Positions 50,309 to 59,819 are shown, counted from the first letter of the stretch. The stretch: 64,000 bases of DNA from Amycolatopsis sp. GM8 (GCF_021653975.1 NZ_JAJKFK010000001.1:1146863-1210862), one strand, 5' to 3'. Program-made: numbers and translations. The notes: generated by a model not told the origin, from the letters alone.

Positions 50309-51001
50309 ATGGCGGAAGCTCGGATCCTGGTCGTCGACGACGACGAGTTCTTGGCGGACGCGGTGTCCACGGCGTTGCGCTACGAAGGCTTCGACACCGC
50401 GGTGGCCGGTTCGCGGGCGGGCACGCTCAACGCCGTCCGCCAGTACCGGCCCGATCTGATCGTGCTCGACATCCTGCTGCCGGACGGGTCGGGCCTCGAC
50501 GTCTGCCGTGCGCTGCGCCGGGCCGCGTGCCAGGCGCCGGTGGTGTTCCTGACCGCGCGCGACGACACCGAGGACCGCATCGCCGGGCTCACCGCCGGCG
50601 GGGACGACTACCTCACCAAGCCGTTCAGCCTGGGCGAGCTGATCGCCCGGATCCGGGCCGTGCTGCGCCGGACCGGCACGACGCGAGGCCAGGCCGCCCT
50701 CGCGGTCGCCGACCTGGAGATCGACGAGGCGGCACACCAGGTCCGCAAGGGCGGGCAGCTGGTCGAGCTGACCCCCACCGAGTTCCGGCTGCTGCACTAC
50801 CTCGCCGTCAACGCCGGAACAGTGCTCACCAAGAGCCAGCTGCTGGATCACGTGTGGCAGTACGATTTCGGCGGCAACGACGGCGTGGTCCAGACCTATG
50901 TCAGCTACCTGCGCCGCAAGGTCGACACCGGGCACCCTCGGCTGATCCACACGGTGCAGCGGATCGGGTACGTGCTCCGGCCACCGGATCCCGCGCCGTG
51001 A
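50309..51001 (+). CDS. OmpR-family response regulator
   Basis: A 230-residue regulator: receiver (1-118, phospho-acceptor D54 in LIVLDILLPDG, switch Thr in VVFLTARDD, Lys in LTKPFS) and winged helix (130-225, LTPTEFRLLHYLAVNAGTVL). ATG at 50309. The stop overlaps the kinase GTG (GTGA), so they form a two-component operon. Signal unknown. Confidence 0.93.
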   Translation: MAEARILVVDDDEFLADAVSTALRYEGFDTAVAGSRAGTLNAVRQYRPDLIVLDILLPDGSGLDVCRALRRAACQAPVVFLTARDDTEDRIAGLTAGGDDYLTKPFSLGELIARIRAVLRRTGTTRGQAALAVADLEIDEAAHQVRKGGQLVELTPTEFRLLHYLAVNAGTVLTKSQLLDHVWQYDFGGNDGVVQTYVSYLRRKVDTGHPRLIHTVQRIGYVLRPPDPAP

Positions 51002-52353
51002 GGCGGGTATCCCTGCACACCCGGCTGGTGCTCACCGTCTGCGCGCTGGTGCTGGTCGGGCTCGTCCCGCTCGCGGTCGCCACCTTCGGCGCCTTGAACG
51101 ACTGGCGCGCCGCGCACGACACCGAAACGCTCACCGACACCAGCCGCACCCTCGCCGCCGACCTCGCCCAGGGCGGCGAGCTCACCAGCACCCCGCTGGT
51201 GACCGCGCTAGCCACGCACGGCGATGTGCCGTCGTTCTTCCAGCTGCGCCGGGACGACGGGACGGTGCTGCAGACCGTGTCCGCCGGCCCGGTCCCGCCG
51301 CCGACGACCGCACCCGGCACGGTGCGGGTTCCCGGCTGGCTCGTGCATACAGAACCGGTCGGCGCGGACACGGTGCTCGTCACGGGCATGCGCACCAGCG
51401 TCAGCGACGAGCTGCTGGCCCGGATCCGGCGAGTGGTGATCTTGCCCAGCACACTCGCGTTCGTCGGCGTGCTCGGGCTCGCGGTGTGGCTGGTCCGGCG
51501 GGAGCTGCGGCCGCTGGCCCGGATCGCCCGCACCGCGCAGGCGATCGGCGACGGTGACCTGACCCAGCGCGTCGAGCCGGCCGGGCCGCGCACCGAGGTC
51601 GGCCGGCTCGGGTACGCCCTCAACGGCATGCTCAACCAGCTCGAAACCGCGTTCGAGCAACGGCGCGCCTCCGAACAGCGGCTCCGCGGGTTCCTCGCGG
51701 ACGCCGCGCACGAGTTGCGCACGCCGGTCGCCACCATCCGCGCCTACGCCGAGCTGTTCCGCCGCGGCGCCGCCGACCGGCCCGCCGACCTCGCCCGCGT
51801 GACCGCTCGCATCGAATCCGAGGCCGAGCGGATGGGCGTGCTCGTCGACGAAATGCTGCTGCTGGCCCGTCTCGACCAGGGCCGGCCACTCGACCTGCGC
51901 GCGTGCGATCTCAACGATCTCGCCGCGGACGCGATCGCCGCGGCCCGCGCGACCGACCCCGACCGCCCGCTGGAGCTGCACACAGACGGCGAGCCGGTGA
52001 TCCTGATCGGCGACGCGACCCGGCTCCGGCAGCTCCTCGACAATCTTCTCGCCAACGTCCGTGCGCACACCCCGTCCGGCACCGCGGCCACGCTGACCGT
52101 GCGCGCTGACGGGGACGCCGCGACCGTCGAGGTCACCGACTCCGGCCCCGGTATCCCCGCGGACGACCGACCCCGCGTGTTCGACCGCTTCTACCGCGGC
52201 GCGCACACCCGCACCGGCGGCACCGGGCTGGGGCTCTCGCTGGTCGCCGCGATCGCGCAGGCGCACGACGGCACCGCGACCGCTCATCCCGGACCGGGCG
52301 GAACCGGCACCTGCATCCGTGTCCAGCTCTCCCGGCGCATCGTCTCTTCGTAG
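50998..52353 (+). CDS. Sensor histidine kinase
   Basis: A 451-residue kinase. Two membrane helices (10-33 and 145-166) enclose an extracytoplasmic sensor of about 110 residues. HAMP follows (167-220), then the phospho-acceptor H238 in ADAAHELRTPVA and an HATPase domain (N-box LLDNLLANVRAHTP, G1 DSGPGIP, G2 GGTGLGLSL). GTG at 50998 overlaps the regulator stop. Its last 70 bp overlap the convergent hydroxylase gene. Confidence 0.93.
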   Translation: MRRVSLHTRLVLTVCALVLVGLVPLAVATFGALNDWRAAHDTETLTDTSRTLAADLAQGGELTSTPLVTALATHGDVPSFFQLRRDDGTVLQTVSAGPVPPPTTAPGTVRVPGWLVHTEPVGADTVLVTGMRTSVSDELLARIRRVVILPSTLAFVGVLGLAVWLVRRELRPLARIARTAQAIGDGDLTQRVEPAGPRTEVGRLGYALNGMLNQLETAFEQRRASEQRLRGFLADAAHELRTPVATIRAYAELFRRGAADRPADLARVTARIESEAERMGVLVDEMLLLARLDQGRPLDLRACDLNDLAADAIAAARATDPDRPLELHTDGEPVILIGDATRLRQLLDNLLANVRAHTPSGTAATLTVRADGDAATVEVTDSGPGIPADDRPRVFDRFYRGAHTRTGGTGLGLSLVAAIAQAHDGTATAHPGPGGTGTCIRVQLSRRIVSS

Positions 52354-53366
52354 GCGCCGATCGCGGTGTGCGGGTCGCCGGGCCGCTCAGCCAGCGCGTC
52401 GCGGAGGCGCTGCGCGTCCCGCATCGCGAGGTTGGCGCCGAAACCCGGGGCGAGGTGGATGGCATCGCCGATGAGCGTCACCGGACCGGCCGGCCAAGGC
52501 GGCACGGGCGGAATCATCGCGATGCGGAGTTCGACCGTGAGGTCCGGCCACGCCTGATCCAGGATCTGCCGCAAGGCGGGATGCCCGACCGGCGCCTGCG
52601 CACCAGGGACTGTCCACATGAGATAGTCCTCGGCGTTGTCGACCGTGGCGGAACTCAAGGCGGGCAACCACTTCCGCCGGGCGATGACCGGTGGTTCAGT
52701 GAATCGCAGCGCGGCGAGCACCATGGTCGTGCCGCGCACCTGGGCGTTGGTGGCACTGTCGCCGATCAGTTCGAGCAGCCTGGTATCGGCCACCGCGCGA
52801 AGTGGGGTCGCGCCCATCACCATGCGCTTTCCCGTGTCGATTACCTGCGCCTGCGGGAGGTACTGGCGGCGCACCGCCGAGCCGATCCCGTCGGCGCCGA
52901 CGAGCACATCCGCGGTGTCGGTGCTGCCGTCGGCGAACCAGGCCCGGACGGTGCCGTCCGGACACTGTTCGAACCGGCTGATTCCCGCGTCGAACCGGAC
53001 CACGTCCTCCAGCCCGGTCAGCAGCACAGCCCGCAGCAGTCGCCGGTTGACCGGGCGACCGGGGCGCGCAGCCGTGGTGGCGTCGAGAGGTTGGCTGCGC
53101 ACAACGGAAAGCCGTCCATCCACTTCGGACACAACCAGCGTGCGTTCCCGTGGCGCGCCCATGGTCGCCTCGACCATGGCGAGGTGCGCGGGAGGCAGGC
53201 AGGCGCGCAGTGCCCCGGCTCCCCGATCGTCGATGTGCAGGCTGACGCCCTGTGGCCGCCCGTCCGGTCCGTCCCGCTCGTACACCGTGACGTCGATTCC
53301 GGCCTGGCGTAAGCCTTGTGCCAGCGTCAGTCCGCCGATTCCCGCGCCCGCCACGATCACACGCAT
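52284..53366 (-). CDS. UbiH/PHBH-type FAD-dependent monooxygenase
   Basis: A 360-residue flavin hydroxylase. FAD motif VAGAGIGGLTLAQGL, DG motif LVGADGIGSAVR and GD motif LIGDAIHLAPGFGANLAMRDA. It oxidises small aromatic or polyketide substrates in relatives. The ATG at 53366 overlaps the DUF3159 gene by 10 bp, so the two are co-translated. Long upstream frame extension is antisense noise. Confidence 0.87.
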   Translation of the reverse strand: MRVIVAGAGIGGLTLAQGLRQAGIDVTVYERDGPDGRPQGVSLHIDDRGAGALRACLPPAHLAMVEATMGAPRERTLVVSEVDGRLSVVRSQPLDATTAARPGRPVNRRLLRAVLLTGLEDVVRFDAGISRFEQCPDGTVRAWFADGSTDTADVLVGADGIGSAVRRQYLPQAQVIDTGKRMVMGATPLRAVADTRLLELIGDSATNAQVRGTTMVLAALRFTEPPVIARRKWLPALSSATVDNAEDYLMWTVPGAQAPVGHPALRQILDQAWPDLTVELRIAMIPPVPPWPAGPVTLIGDAIHLAPGFGANLAMRDAQRLRDALAERPGDPHTAIGAYEETMRRESWTRMQVPVPPGPG

Positions 53367-53974
53367 TCGACGCTCCGCTCCGTGCGGAGAATGCGCCACG
53401 AGATGTAGACGCACGCGCCCAGCGCCGGCGTCTTCAGCACCGTCGACGCGAGTCCGAGCCCGAGGACCTGACCGCCGAGGTACAGCGGCGTCAGTACCGC
53501 ACACGACAGGACGAACTTGGCCAGGAACACCGTGGTGCACAACTGGTATCGCCGCACCCGGGCGGGATCGCGCCGCCAGGCGAACCGTTCGCCGCGGATC
53601 GCGCCGAGCCCCAGCCCGACGATCGGCCACCGCACCAGGATCGACACCAGCGCCACGAGCGCACCGGCGTAGCCGGTCAGCACGTCGGTCAGGTAGAAGT
53701 CCACGCCGCGGCCGGTGCTTCCGGCCAGCAGCGCGGAAAGCCCGACCGCGACCAGCGCGGGCGCCGCCTGCCACCACTTCCGGCCGGTGCACACCCCGGC
53801 GATCGCGAACACCAGCACGCCGCCGACGGCGACCAGCGCGGACGTCGGCACCTGGCCGGTGAGCAGGTAGACGACGAGGAACAGCATCCGGGAGACGACG
53901 GCCTCGGCGACCGTGCGCCAGCCGCCCATCGCGGCGAACAACGACAGCGAGCGCTGCGTCAGCAGGTTCATCAT
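53357..53974 (-). CDS. DUF3159 membrane protein
   Basis: A 205-residue protein with five or six helices (AVVSRMLFLVVYLLTG, TSALVAVGGVLVFAIAGV, and later) and the DUF3159 pattern WRRDPARVRRYQLCTTVFLAKFVL near the end. It precedes and overlaps the flavin hydroxylase. The family function is unknown. Two ATG codons in a row at the start. Confidence 0.82.
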   Translation of the reverse strand: MMNLLTQRSLSLFAAMGGWRTVAEAVVSRMLFLVVYLLTGQVPTSALVAVGGVLVFAIAGVCTGRKWWQAAPALVAVGLSALLAGSTGRGVDFYLTDVLTGYAGALVALVSILVRWPIVGLGLGAIRGERFAWRRDPARVRRYQLCTTVFLAKFVLSCAVLTPLYLGGQVLGLGLASTVLKTPALGACVYISWRILRTERSVECV

Positions 53975-54123
53975 GCACCCGAGGATCGGGCGCCGATCTC
54001 AAGATTCCCTGCGAGAACCCCGCGAAATCGCTGCGAACCGGGTTTCCGGCGCGCCAGAACAAGCTGCCCGGCCACCTGCCAGTGTCGTCGCCTGGCGGGA
54101 AAGGCCATCGCCATCGGTTGTGG

Positions 54124-54789
54124 CTAGTACGCGACGCCCATGATGGTTTGGATCGTCTCGGGGCGCTGGATGGCCTGGAGCATCAGGTGGGCGACGTCGG
54201 CGCGCGAGATTTTGCTGCCACTCTTGAGGTTCTGACCGTATGCGGTGCGGTAGCGGCCGGTCAGCGGCTTGTCGTTCAGCTGTGGCGGCCGGATGATCGT
54301 CCAGTCCAGGCCGCTCGCGCGCAGCTCGTCCTCCATCACGGCCAGGTCGGCGTAGTGCTCGCGAAGCACCCGTTTGACCATCGGGGTCAGCAGGTTCCGC
54401 ATGACGAAACCTTCGCCGGGGTCGTGCTTGGGCGGGTGCGGGTTCCCCGGGGACGCCACCGTGCCGATGGGGGCGGCGCTGACGACGGCGATCCGCCGCA
54501 CACCCGTCGCCTTCATCGCGTCGATCATCTCGAGGGTGCCCCGGCCCGCGACGCCCGCTTCGGCTTTGGTGCGGGCGCCCAGTCCGGAAAGGACGGCGTC
54601 GGCGCCGGACACCGCGGACTCCAGCACGGCGAGATCGGGCGACGCCAGGTCCGCGGTGACGATGTTGACCGGCGCCGACACTTTCGCCGGGTTCCGCACG
54701 ACGGCGGTCACCTCGTGTCCGGCCGCCACGGCCTGCTCGACGAGCTGCCGGCCGATACCCCCGGTCGCCGCGAAGATCGTCAGTTTCAT
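54124..54789 (-). CDS. NAD(P)-binding protein (NmrA/SDR a5-like)
   Basis: A 221-residue Rossmann protein (LTIFAATGGIGRQLVEQA; dinucleotide clamp VVRNPAKV). WTIIRPPQLNDKPLTGRYR is typical of biliverdin-reductase-like/SDR a5 proteins. The ATG at 54789 overlaps the TGA of the upstream NmrA gene (4 bp), so they are translated together. Divergent from the ECF sigma factor through the pair. Confidence 0.85.
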   Translation of the reverse strand: MKLTIFAATGGIGRQLVEQAVAAGHEVTAVVRNPAKVSAPVNIVTADLASPDLAVLESAVSGADAVLSGLGARTKAEAGVAGRGTLEMIDAMKATGVRRIAVVSAAPIGTVASPGNPHPPKHDPGEGFVMRNLLTPMVKRVLREHYADLAVMEDELRASGLDWTIIRPPQLNDKPLTGRYRTAYGQNLKSGSKISRADVAHLMLQAIQRPETIQTIMGVAY

Positions 54790-55604
54790 GACAGGAACGC
54801 CTCCTTGTTGTCAGTGGCCCATTCGGCGAACGTCCGGGCCGGGCGGCCCAGGATCGCCGCCACCTCGCCGGTGCTCGGTTCGGGTGTGCCGGCGGTTTTC
54901 GCCAGCAATGCCAGCAAGGCGTGGCCGAACCCGGCCGGCAAGCCGATCTCGGCGAACCGGCGCGAGGCCAGCTCGGGCGGGACCTCGTGGTAACTCAGGT
55001 TCCGCCCGAGAACCTCACCAATGGTCTGAACCATCTCCTGCTGGGTCAGCGACCGCGGGCCGGTCAGCGCCACCTTCCGGCCGACCAGGTCGTCGTGCAG
55101 CAGCGCGTGCGCGGCGACATCGGCGACGTCCCATTCGTCGATGGGCGCCCAGCTCGCGGCCGGGTACGGGCCGTACACGACGTCGCCTGCGCGGATCTGG
55201 CCCGCCCAGGTGCCGACGGCGTTCGAGCAGAACATCGTCGGCCGCAGGCTCACCCATTCCAGGCCGCTGTCGATCGCGGCCGCCTCGACCTCTTTGTTCA
55301 GGTCGCCGCGATACCGAGACGGCTGGGCGTCGAGGGGATCGTCGACATTGATCGCGGACAGCGCCACGACCCGCCGGACACCGTGCGCGCGGGCACGGGC
55401 GACCAGGTCGGCGGCGGCGTCCCCGACCGCACGCGGGTTGAGGAAGACCGACGTGACACCGTCCAGCGACGAGTCGATCTCCACGCCCGCCGGCAGGCCG
55501 GGGTCGGGGTTGCGGGTGACGGCACGGACCTTCGCGCCTTGCAGGGTGAGCGACTCGACCAGCGGCCGCCCGACGTTTCCGGTGGCTCCGGTTATCAGGA
55601 TCAT
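54786..55604 (-). CDS. NmrA-like NAD(P)-binding protein
   Basis: A 272-residue protein (MILITGATGNVGRPLVESL; VRAVTRNPD). Between VEIDSS and LDGVTSVFLN it lacks about 15 residues that relatives have around the second cofactor strand, which may change binding. It lies 80 bp from, and divergent to, an ECF sigma factor of the SigJ type; such sigma factors often have oxidoreductase or epimerase neighbours as targets. Confidence 0.83.
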   Translation of the reverse strand: MILITGATGNVGRPLVESLTLQGAKVRAVTRNPDPGLPAGVEIDSSLDGVTSVFLNPRAVGDAAADLVARARAHGVRRVVALSAINVDDPLDAQPSRYRGDLNKEVEAAAIDSGLEWVSLRPTMFCSNAVGTWAGQIRAGDVVYGPYPAASWAPIDEWDVADVAAHALLHDDLVGRKVALTGPRSLTQQEMVQTIGEVLGRNLSYHEVPPELASRRFAEIGLPAGFGHALLALLAKTAGTPEPSTGEVAAILGRPARTFAEWATDNKEAFLS

Positions 55605-55684
55605 GCCCACACGACGGGCGGCGCGCGGAAAAAGTGACAAGCTGGACCTGTCACTTTCCGGGGATCAGTTTCGTCGTGGTGGGT

Positions 55685-56551
55685 ATGTACGAACCGAGTG
55701 ATGACCGTTTCGCCGAGGTGTGGCGCAGTAGCCGCGCCTACCTGACGGACGTCGCGTTCCGCATGCTCGGTGACATCGGCACTGCGGAGGACGTGGTCCA
55801 GGAGGCGTTCGTCCGGTTGTCGCGCACCGAGCCCGGCGAGATCGACGACGAGCGCGGCTGGCTGACCGTGGTCACCGGCCGGCTGTGCCTCGACCACATC
55901 CGGTCGGCCAGGTCACGCCGGGAGCGGACACAGGACAGCGCGGTGCTCGAGTCGATGGCGCCGGTGGCGCCGGATCCGGCGGACCGGATCACCCTCGACG
56001 ACAACGTGCGCACCGCGCTGTTCGTCGTGCTGGAACGGCTCAGCCCGGCCGAACGGGTGGCGTTCGTGCTGCACGACGTGTTCCAGCTGCCGTTCGAGTC
56101 GATCGCGGAGACCCTCGGGCGGCCGGTGACGACCTGTCGCCAGCTCGCCCGCCGGGCCCGGCAGAAGATCGCCGGTGAGCCGGGCCGCGTGCACGAGGTC
56201 GTGCCCGCGGAGCACCGGCTGGTGACCGAGAAGTTCATCACGGCCTGCTACAACGGCGATTTCGGCGCGCTGCTCTCGGTGCTGCATCCCGACGCCTGGG
56301 GTATCGCCGAGCCGCTGCCGGGCGCTCCGTTCGGGCCGCAGGTCAGCCGCGGCCGCGAATCGGTGGCGCACAACCTGGTCCACTTCTATCAGGGGCTGAG
56401 CCTGGTGTCCGTGCCGCCGACCGTGCTGTGCTACGCCGGGCAGGAACTGTTCGCAGTACTCACCCTGACCGTCACCGGCGACGTGATCACCAAGTTGCAC
56501 GCCACGATCGATCCGCTCGTGTGGCTGTCCGTCCGAAGAGAACAGAGCTAG
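55685..56551 (+). CDS. SigJ-like ECF sigma factor with SnoaL tail
   Basis: A 288-residue sigma factor. Region 2 FAEVWRSSRAYLTDVAFRML, GTAEDVVQEAFVRL, region 4 LERLSPAERVAFVLHDVFQL and LGRPVTTCRQLARRAR. The C-terminal 110 residues are a SnoaL-like fold (VTEKFITACYNGDFGALLSV) that replaces an anti-sigma factor in this group and gates activity. ATG at 55685; GTG codons just upstream are possible. Confidence 0.88.
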   Translation: MYEPSDDRFAEVWRSSRAYLTDVAFRMLGDIGTAEDVVQEAFVRLSRTEPGEIDDERGWLTVVTGRLCLDHIRSARSRRERTQDSAVLESMAPVAPDPADRITLDDNVRTALFVVLERLSPAERVAFVLHDVFQLPFESIAETLGRPVTTCRQLARRARQKIAGEPGRVHEVVPAEHRLVTEKFITACYNGDFGALLSVLHPDAWGIAEPLPGAPFGPQVSRGRESVAHNLVHFYQGLSLVSVPPTVLCYAGQELFAVLTLTVTGDVITKLHATIDPLVWLSVRREQS

Positions 56552-56573
56552 CCCGGCTTCCATTGTGGACGGA

Positions 56574-57140
56574 CTACCGGGGCGGGTACTGCTGCTGCCC
56601 CGGGTACTGCTGGCCGCCGGGATACTGCTGCCCCTGCGGCGAGTAAGGCTGCTGTCCCTGCGGCGGATACTGCTGCTGCGGGTACGAACCGCCGCCGGGG
56701 TACTGCGGCGGGTACGGCGGGTCCGGGAACCGGGGCTGGTTGCTGTTGGCACCGTCGGCACCGATGTAGCGCGCGCTGCCGAAGCCGAGGATCGGGATGC
56801 AGATCCACGGGAAGAAGACGGTCAGCACACCGAACCCGGTGCCCTTGCCGTACGCCTTCGCCAGGTCGATGTAGATGATGAACAGCAGAATGATGTCCAC
56901 CAACGGGATCAGCAACAGGAAAATCCACCACCACGGCCTGCCGGCGACGCGCAGCAACACGATCGTGTTGTAGATCGGGATGATCGCGGCCCAGCCGGGC
57001 TGGCCCGCCTTGCTGAAGACCCGCCACATCGCGGCAATCATCAGCACCGCGAAGGCGAGGCCCACGAGGCCGAACGCGATCGCGGCGCCAGGACTCAGTG
57101 ACGCCTGGTACTCGTATTGATACTGCTGGGTGATGAGCAC
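56574..57140 (-). CDS. DUF5684 membrane protein with Gln/Tyr/Pro-rich tail
   Basis: About 188 residues. The DUF5684 core runs MWRVFSKAGQPGWAAIIPIYN, VAGRPWWWIFLLLIPLVD, LAKAYGKGTGFGVLT and is three or four helices. The last 55 residues repeat YPPQ, GQQ and YPGG units and are disordered. GTG at 57140 has GGAAGG 9 nt upstream; an ATG at 57194 would add 18 residues without a ribosome site. Function unknown. Confidence 0.8.
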   Translation of the reverse strand: MLITQQYQYEYQASLSPGAAIAFGLVGLAFAVLMIAAMWRVFSKAGQPGWAAIIPIYNTIVLLRVAGRPWWWIFLLLIPLVDIILLFIIYIDLAKAYGKGTGFGVLTVFFPWICIPILGFGSARYIGADGANSNQPRFPDPPYPPQYPGGGSYPQQQYPPQGQQPYSPQGQQYPGGQQYPGQQQYPPR

Positions 57141-57229
57141 GTCCCGCGTCCTTCCGATGGCCTGCACGAGCGCGGTCAGCGTAACCGCTGACATCGCGAG
57201 GTATGCGCGGATTCACCGAATAAGTCGTC

Positions 57230-57910
57230 CTAACGGCGCCGCCGGGCGCGGGCCAGGGCACCGAGCAGGAGCGTGACCAGGACATCTTCGAGTTTGGGTC
57301 CGAAATGGACGCGGAAGTCGGCCAGTGACGGATCGTCGGCGTAGGCCTCCAGCATGCCCGGCGACGGCCGGGCCGTGGTCCAGATCGCGCCGGTGACCAG
57401 CGTGGCATTGGCCGCCGCGGCCTCGGCGCGGTCGCGCAGCTCGGGCAGGTGCCGTCGCAACTGGACGGCCAGCGCGTCCACACTGGCCAGCGCCTCGCGC
57501 TTGTACCGTGCCGCGACGGCGGCCGACACGTTCTGCTCCAGGACCGCGGCCTGCTCGCTGAGCAGATCGCACAGCACCTCGCGTCCGGTGAGTGACCGGA
57601 CGACCACGGTCGCGATCTGCGCCGCGCGGTCGCTGGGGCTCGCATCGCGGTCGACGCCCGCGTCGAACAGGCCGGGCAGCTCCTCGATCCAGTCCGTCCA
57701 CTCCGCATTCAACAGCTCGAGCAGGATCGCTTCCCGCGACTCGAAGTAGCTCAGCACGTTCGACTTCGCGCGCCCGACACGGCGGCTCAGCTCGTTGAGG
57801 CTCACCGCGCGCACGGGCATCTCCTCGAGCATCTTCGCGGCGGTGTCGAGGATCGCGCGACGCCGCGTCTCCCGCTGCTCGGCGCTTCGGGCGCGCTGGA
57901 AGTCCGCCAT
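57230..57910 (-). CDS. TetR-family regulator of the divergent SDR
   Basis: A 226-residue TetR. HTH at about 18-60 (AILDTAAKMLEEMPVRAVSL, LSRRVGRAKSNVLSYFESRE). A TetR_C_17-like ligand domain may follow. ATG at 57910 has no ribosome site but TAAACT 7 nt upstream on the minus strand, so it is probably leaderless. Three copies of one palindrome lie between it and the SDR gene. Confidence 0.9.
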   Translation of the reverse strand: MADFQRARSAEQRETRRRAILDTAAKMLEEMPVRAVSLNELSRRVGRAKSNVLSYFESREAILLELLNAEWTDWIEELPGLFDAGVDRDASPSDRAAQIATVVVRSLTGREVLCDLLSEQAAVLEQNVSAAVAARYKREALASVDALAVQLRRHLPELRDRAEAAAANATLVTGAIWTTARPSPGMLEAYADDPSLADFRVHFGPKLEDVLVTLLLGALARARRRR

Positions 57911-57917
57911 GTCACAC

Positions 57918-57995
57918 AGTTTACCGACCGCCGGTCCTTTGACAGCAGACCGCCGGTCTCCTATTCTCGATGGGGACAGGAGACCGGCGGTCTCC
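57918..57995. promoter_or_regulatory. Three GACCGCCGGTC operators
   Basis: GACCGCCGGTC at 57926-57936, AGACCGCCGGTCT at 57947-57959 and its inverse AGACCGGCGGTCT at 57981-57993 (extended by GG and CC to 17 bp). Each is a perfect palindrome around one base. The first lies 3 bp from the TAAACT box (57918-57923) of tetR; the last is 20 bp before the SDR start. The latter two share a CCTAT end. Confidence 0.8.
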
Positions 57996-58014
57996 TATAC
58001 GAGGAAGGTAAGCC

Positions 58015-58842
58015 ATGTCCAAGGTTTGGTTCGTGACAGGCAGTTCGCGGGGGCTGGGCCGGTCGATCGCCGAGGCGGCGCTGGCAGCGGGTGACCGGGT
58101 CGTCGCGACCGCGCGCAAGCCCGAACAGCTCGATGACCTGGTCGCCCGGTACGGCGACAAGGTGCTGCCCTTAGCGCTCGATGTCAGCAGCGCGACCGAC
58201 GCCGAAAAGGCCGTGCGGCACGGCGCGGAAACGTTCGGGCGGCTGGATGTCGTGGTCAACAACGCCGGCTACGGCGATATGGCCGCGGTCGAGGATGTGA
58301 CGCTCGACGACTTCCGCGCGCAGATCGACACCAACCTGTTCGGTGTGGTGCACGTGACGAAGGCCGCCCTGCCGATCCTGCGCGAGCAGGGTTCGGGCCA
58401 CATCTTCCAGGTCTCTTCGGTCGGTGGCCGGGTCGGCACGCCGGGTCTCGCGGCCTACCAGAGCGCGAAATGGGCGGTCGGCGGTTTCTCGACCGTGCTC
58501 GCCCAGGAAGTGGCGCCGCTCGGGATCAAGGTCACCGTGCTGGAACCGGGCGGGATGCGCACCGACTGGGCGGGGTCGTCGATGACGGTGCCGCCGGTCA
58601 GCGAGCCCTACCGCGGCACCGTCGGCGCGTTCGCCGACATGGTGCGGTCCGGAGCGAGCCAGGCGGGTGCCGACCCGGCCGACGTCGCCCGCGTCGTGCT
58701 CGCCCTCGCGGGCCGCGACGACGCTCCCGTGCGGCTGTTGCTCGGCCCGGACGCCCTGCAGGTCTCGGACGCGGCCGCGCACGCACTGTCCGAATCGGAC
58801 ACTAAGTGGCGCACCGTTTCCGAGACGCTGCAGGTGCGATAG
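58015..58842 (+). CDS. Short-chain dehydrogenase/reductase
   Basis: A 275-residue SDR: FVTGSSRGLGRSIAEA, VVNNAGYGDMAAVED, catalytic Ser in FQVSSVGGR and YQSAK lysine (AAYQSAKWAVGGFS). GAGGAAGG 6 nt before the ATG at 58015. The three-operator region makes it a strictly controlled target of the divergent TetR. Substrate unknown. Its stop is 4 bp from the dioxygenase end. Confidence 0.9.
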   Translation: MSKVWFVTGSSRGLGRSIAEAALAAGDRVVATARKPEQLDDLVARYGDKVLPLALDVSSATDAEKAVRHGAETFGRLDVVVNNAGYGDMAAVEDVTLDDFRAQIDTNLFGVVHVTKAALPILREQGSGHIFQVSSVGGRVGTPGLAAYQSAKWAVGGFSTVLAQEVAPLGIKVTVLEPGGMRTDWAGSSMTVPPVSEPYRGTVGAFADMVRSGASQAGADPADVARVVLALAGRDDAPVRLLLGPDALQVSDAAAHALSESDTKWRTVSETLQVR

Positions 58843-58846
58843 GGAA

Positions 58847-59794
58847 CTACGGAACCGGCGGGGTGCCGTGGGTGTGGAAGGACTCGATGGTCTTGAGCCC
58901 CCACGCCTGGCCCTTCGCGCGTTCGGCCTGGGTCCAGCTGATCGTCTTCCAGTCCGGCGCGAAGATCAGGCGGGCGACCGGGTTGCACAGCTCGATCCGG
59001 TTGCCGCCCGGCTCGTAGACATACAGGAAGAACGTCTGCTGGATCGCGTGCTTGTGCGGGCCCGTCTCGATGAAGACGTCGTTCTCGAGGAAGATGTCGG
59101 CCGCACGCAGGATGTCCTCACGGGTGTCCGTCGCGAAGGCGATGTGGTGCAGGCGCGCGTGGCTGCCCGTCCAGTCCTCTGTGTACACCAGGTCGTAGGA
59201 CTTGCTGGCGAAGTGCAGCCACTGCGCGGCGATCTTGCCGTCGTCGAGCACGATCTGTTCGGTCGCCTCACCGCCCAGCAGCTCCGACACGAACTCGCCG
59301 TTGGGGCTCACCTGCGCCGCCAGGTAGTTCACGTGGTCCAGCCGCCGCACGCACACCCCGTGCCCCGGATAGGCCTGCGCCTGGTTCTTCAGCGCCGGGC
59401 GCAGCTCCTCCGGTGGTGTGTACCACTCGCTTTCCCAGTACAGCTCGAACTCGTGGCCATCCGGGTCCTTGCACAGGTACGTCGGGCCGATGCCCTCGTC
59501 ACCGTCGATCCAGCCGACGCCGAGGCCCGCGGTGTCGATCGCCTTCACCCGGCGATCCAGCGCTTCCTGGCTCGACGCGCGCAGCGCCGTGCGCCGGATA
59601 CCGGACGTGCTGTGCGCGGTGAGCTTGAGGCTGTGGTGCTCGTAGTCGTCCCACGTGCGCAGGTACACCGAGTCGCCGGCGCGGCCGTTTTCGGTCAGCC
59701 CCATGACATGCGTAAAGAACCACAAGCTCTTCTCGGGTTCGGGGGTGAGCAGTTCGACGTGGCCGAGATGGGCGATGTCGTGCAGCGGGGCCAT
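58847..59794 (-). CDS. Type I extradiol (catechol 2,3-) dioxygenase
   Basis: A 315-residue two-module VOC dioxygenase. Fe(II) ligands are a His in LGHVELLT (N-terminal copy) or, in the catalytic C-terminal module, His in LDHVNYLA, His in LHHIAFAT and Glu in NRIELCNP. It cleaves catechols next to a hydroxyl. It is last in a three-gene operon after GalB- and GalC-like enzymes. ATG at 59794 with TAGGAG upstream. Confidence 0.87.
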   Translation of the reverse strand: MAPLHDIAHLGHVELLTPEPEKSLWFFTHVMGLTENGRAGDSVYLRTWDDYEHHSLKLTAHSTSGIRRTALRASSQEALDRRVKAIDTAGLGVGWIDGDEGIGPTYLCKDPDGHEFELYWESEWYTPPEELRPALKNQAQAYPGHGVCVRRLDHVNYLAAQVSPNGEFVSELLGGEATEQIVLDDGKIAAQWLHFASKSYDLVYTEDWTGSHARLHHIAFATDTREDILRAADIFLENDVFIETGPHKHAIQQTFFLYVYEPGGNRIELCNPVARLIFAPDWKTISWTQAERAKGQAWGLKTIESFHTHGTPPVP

Positions 59795-59819
59795 CGAGCT
59801 CTCCTAGGGTCCGGTCGGG

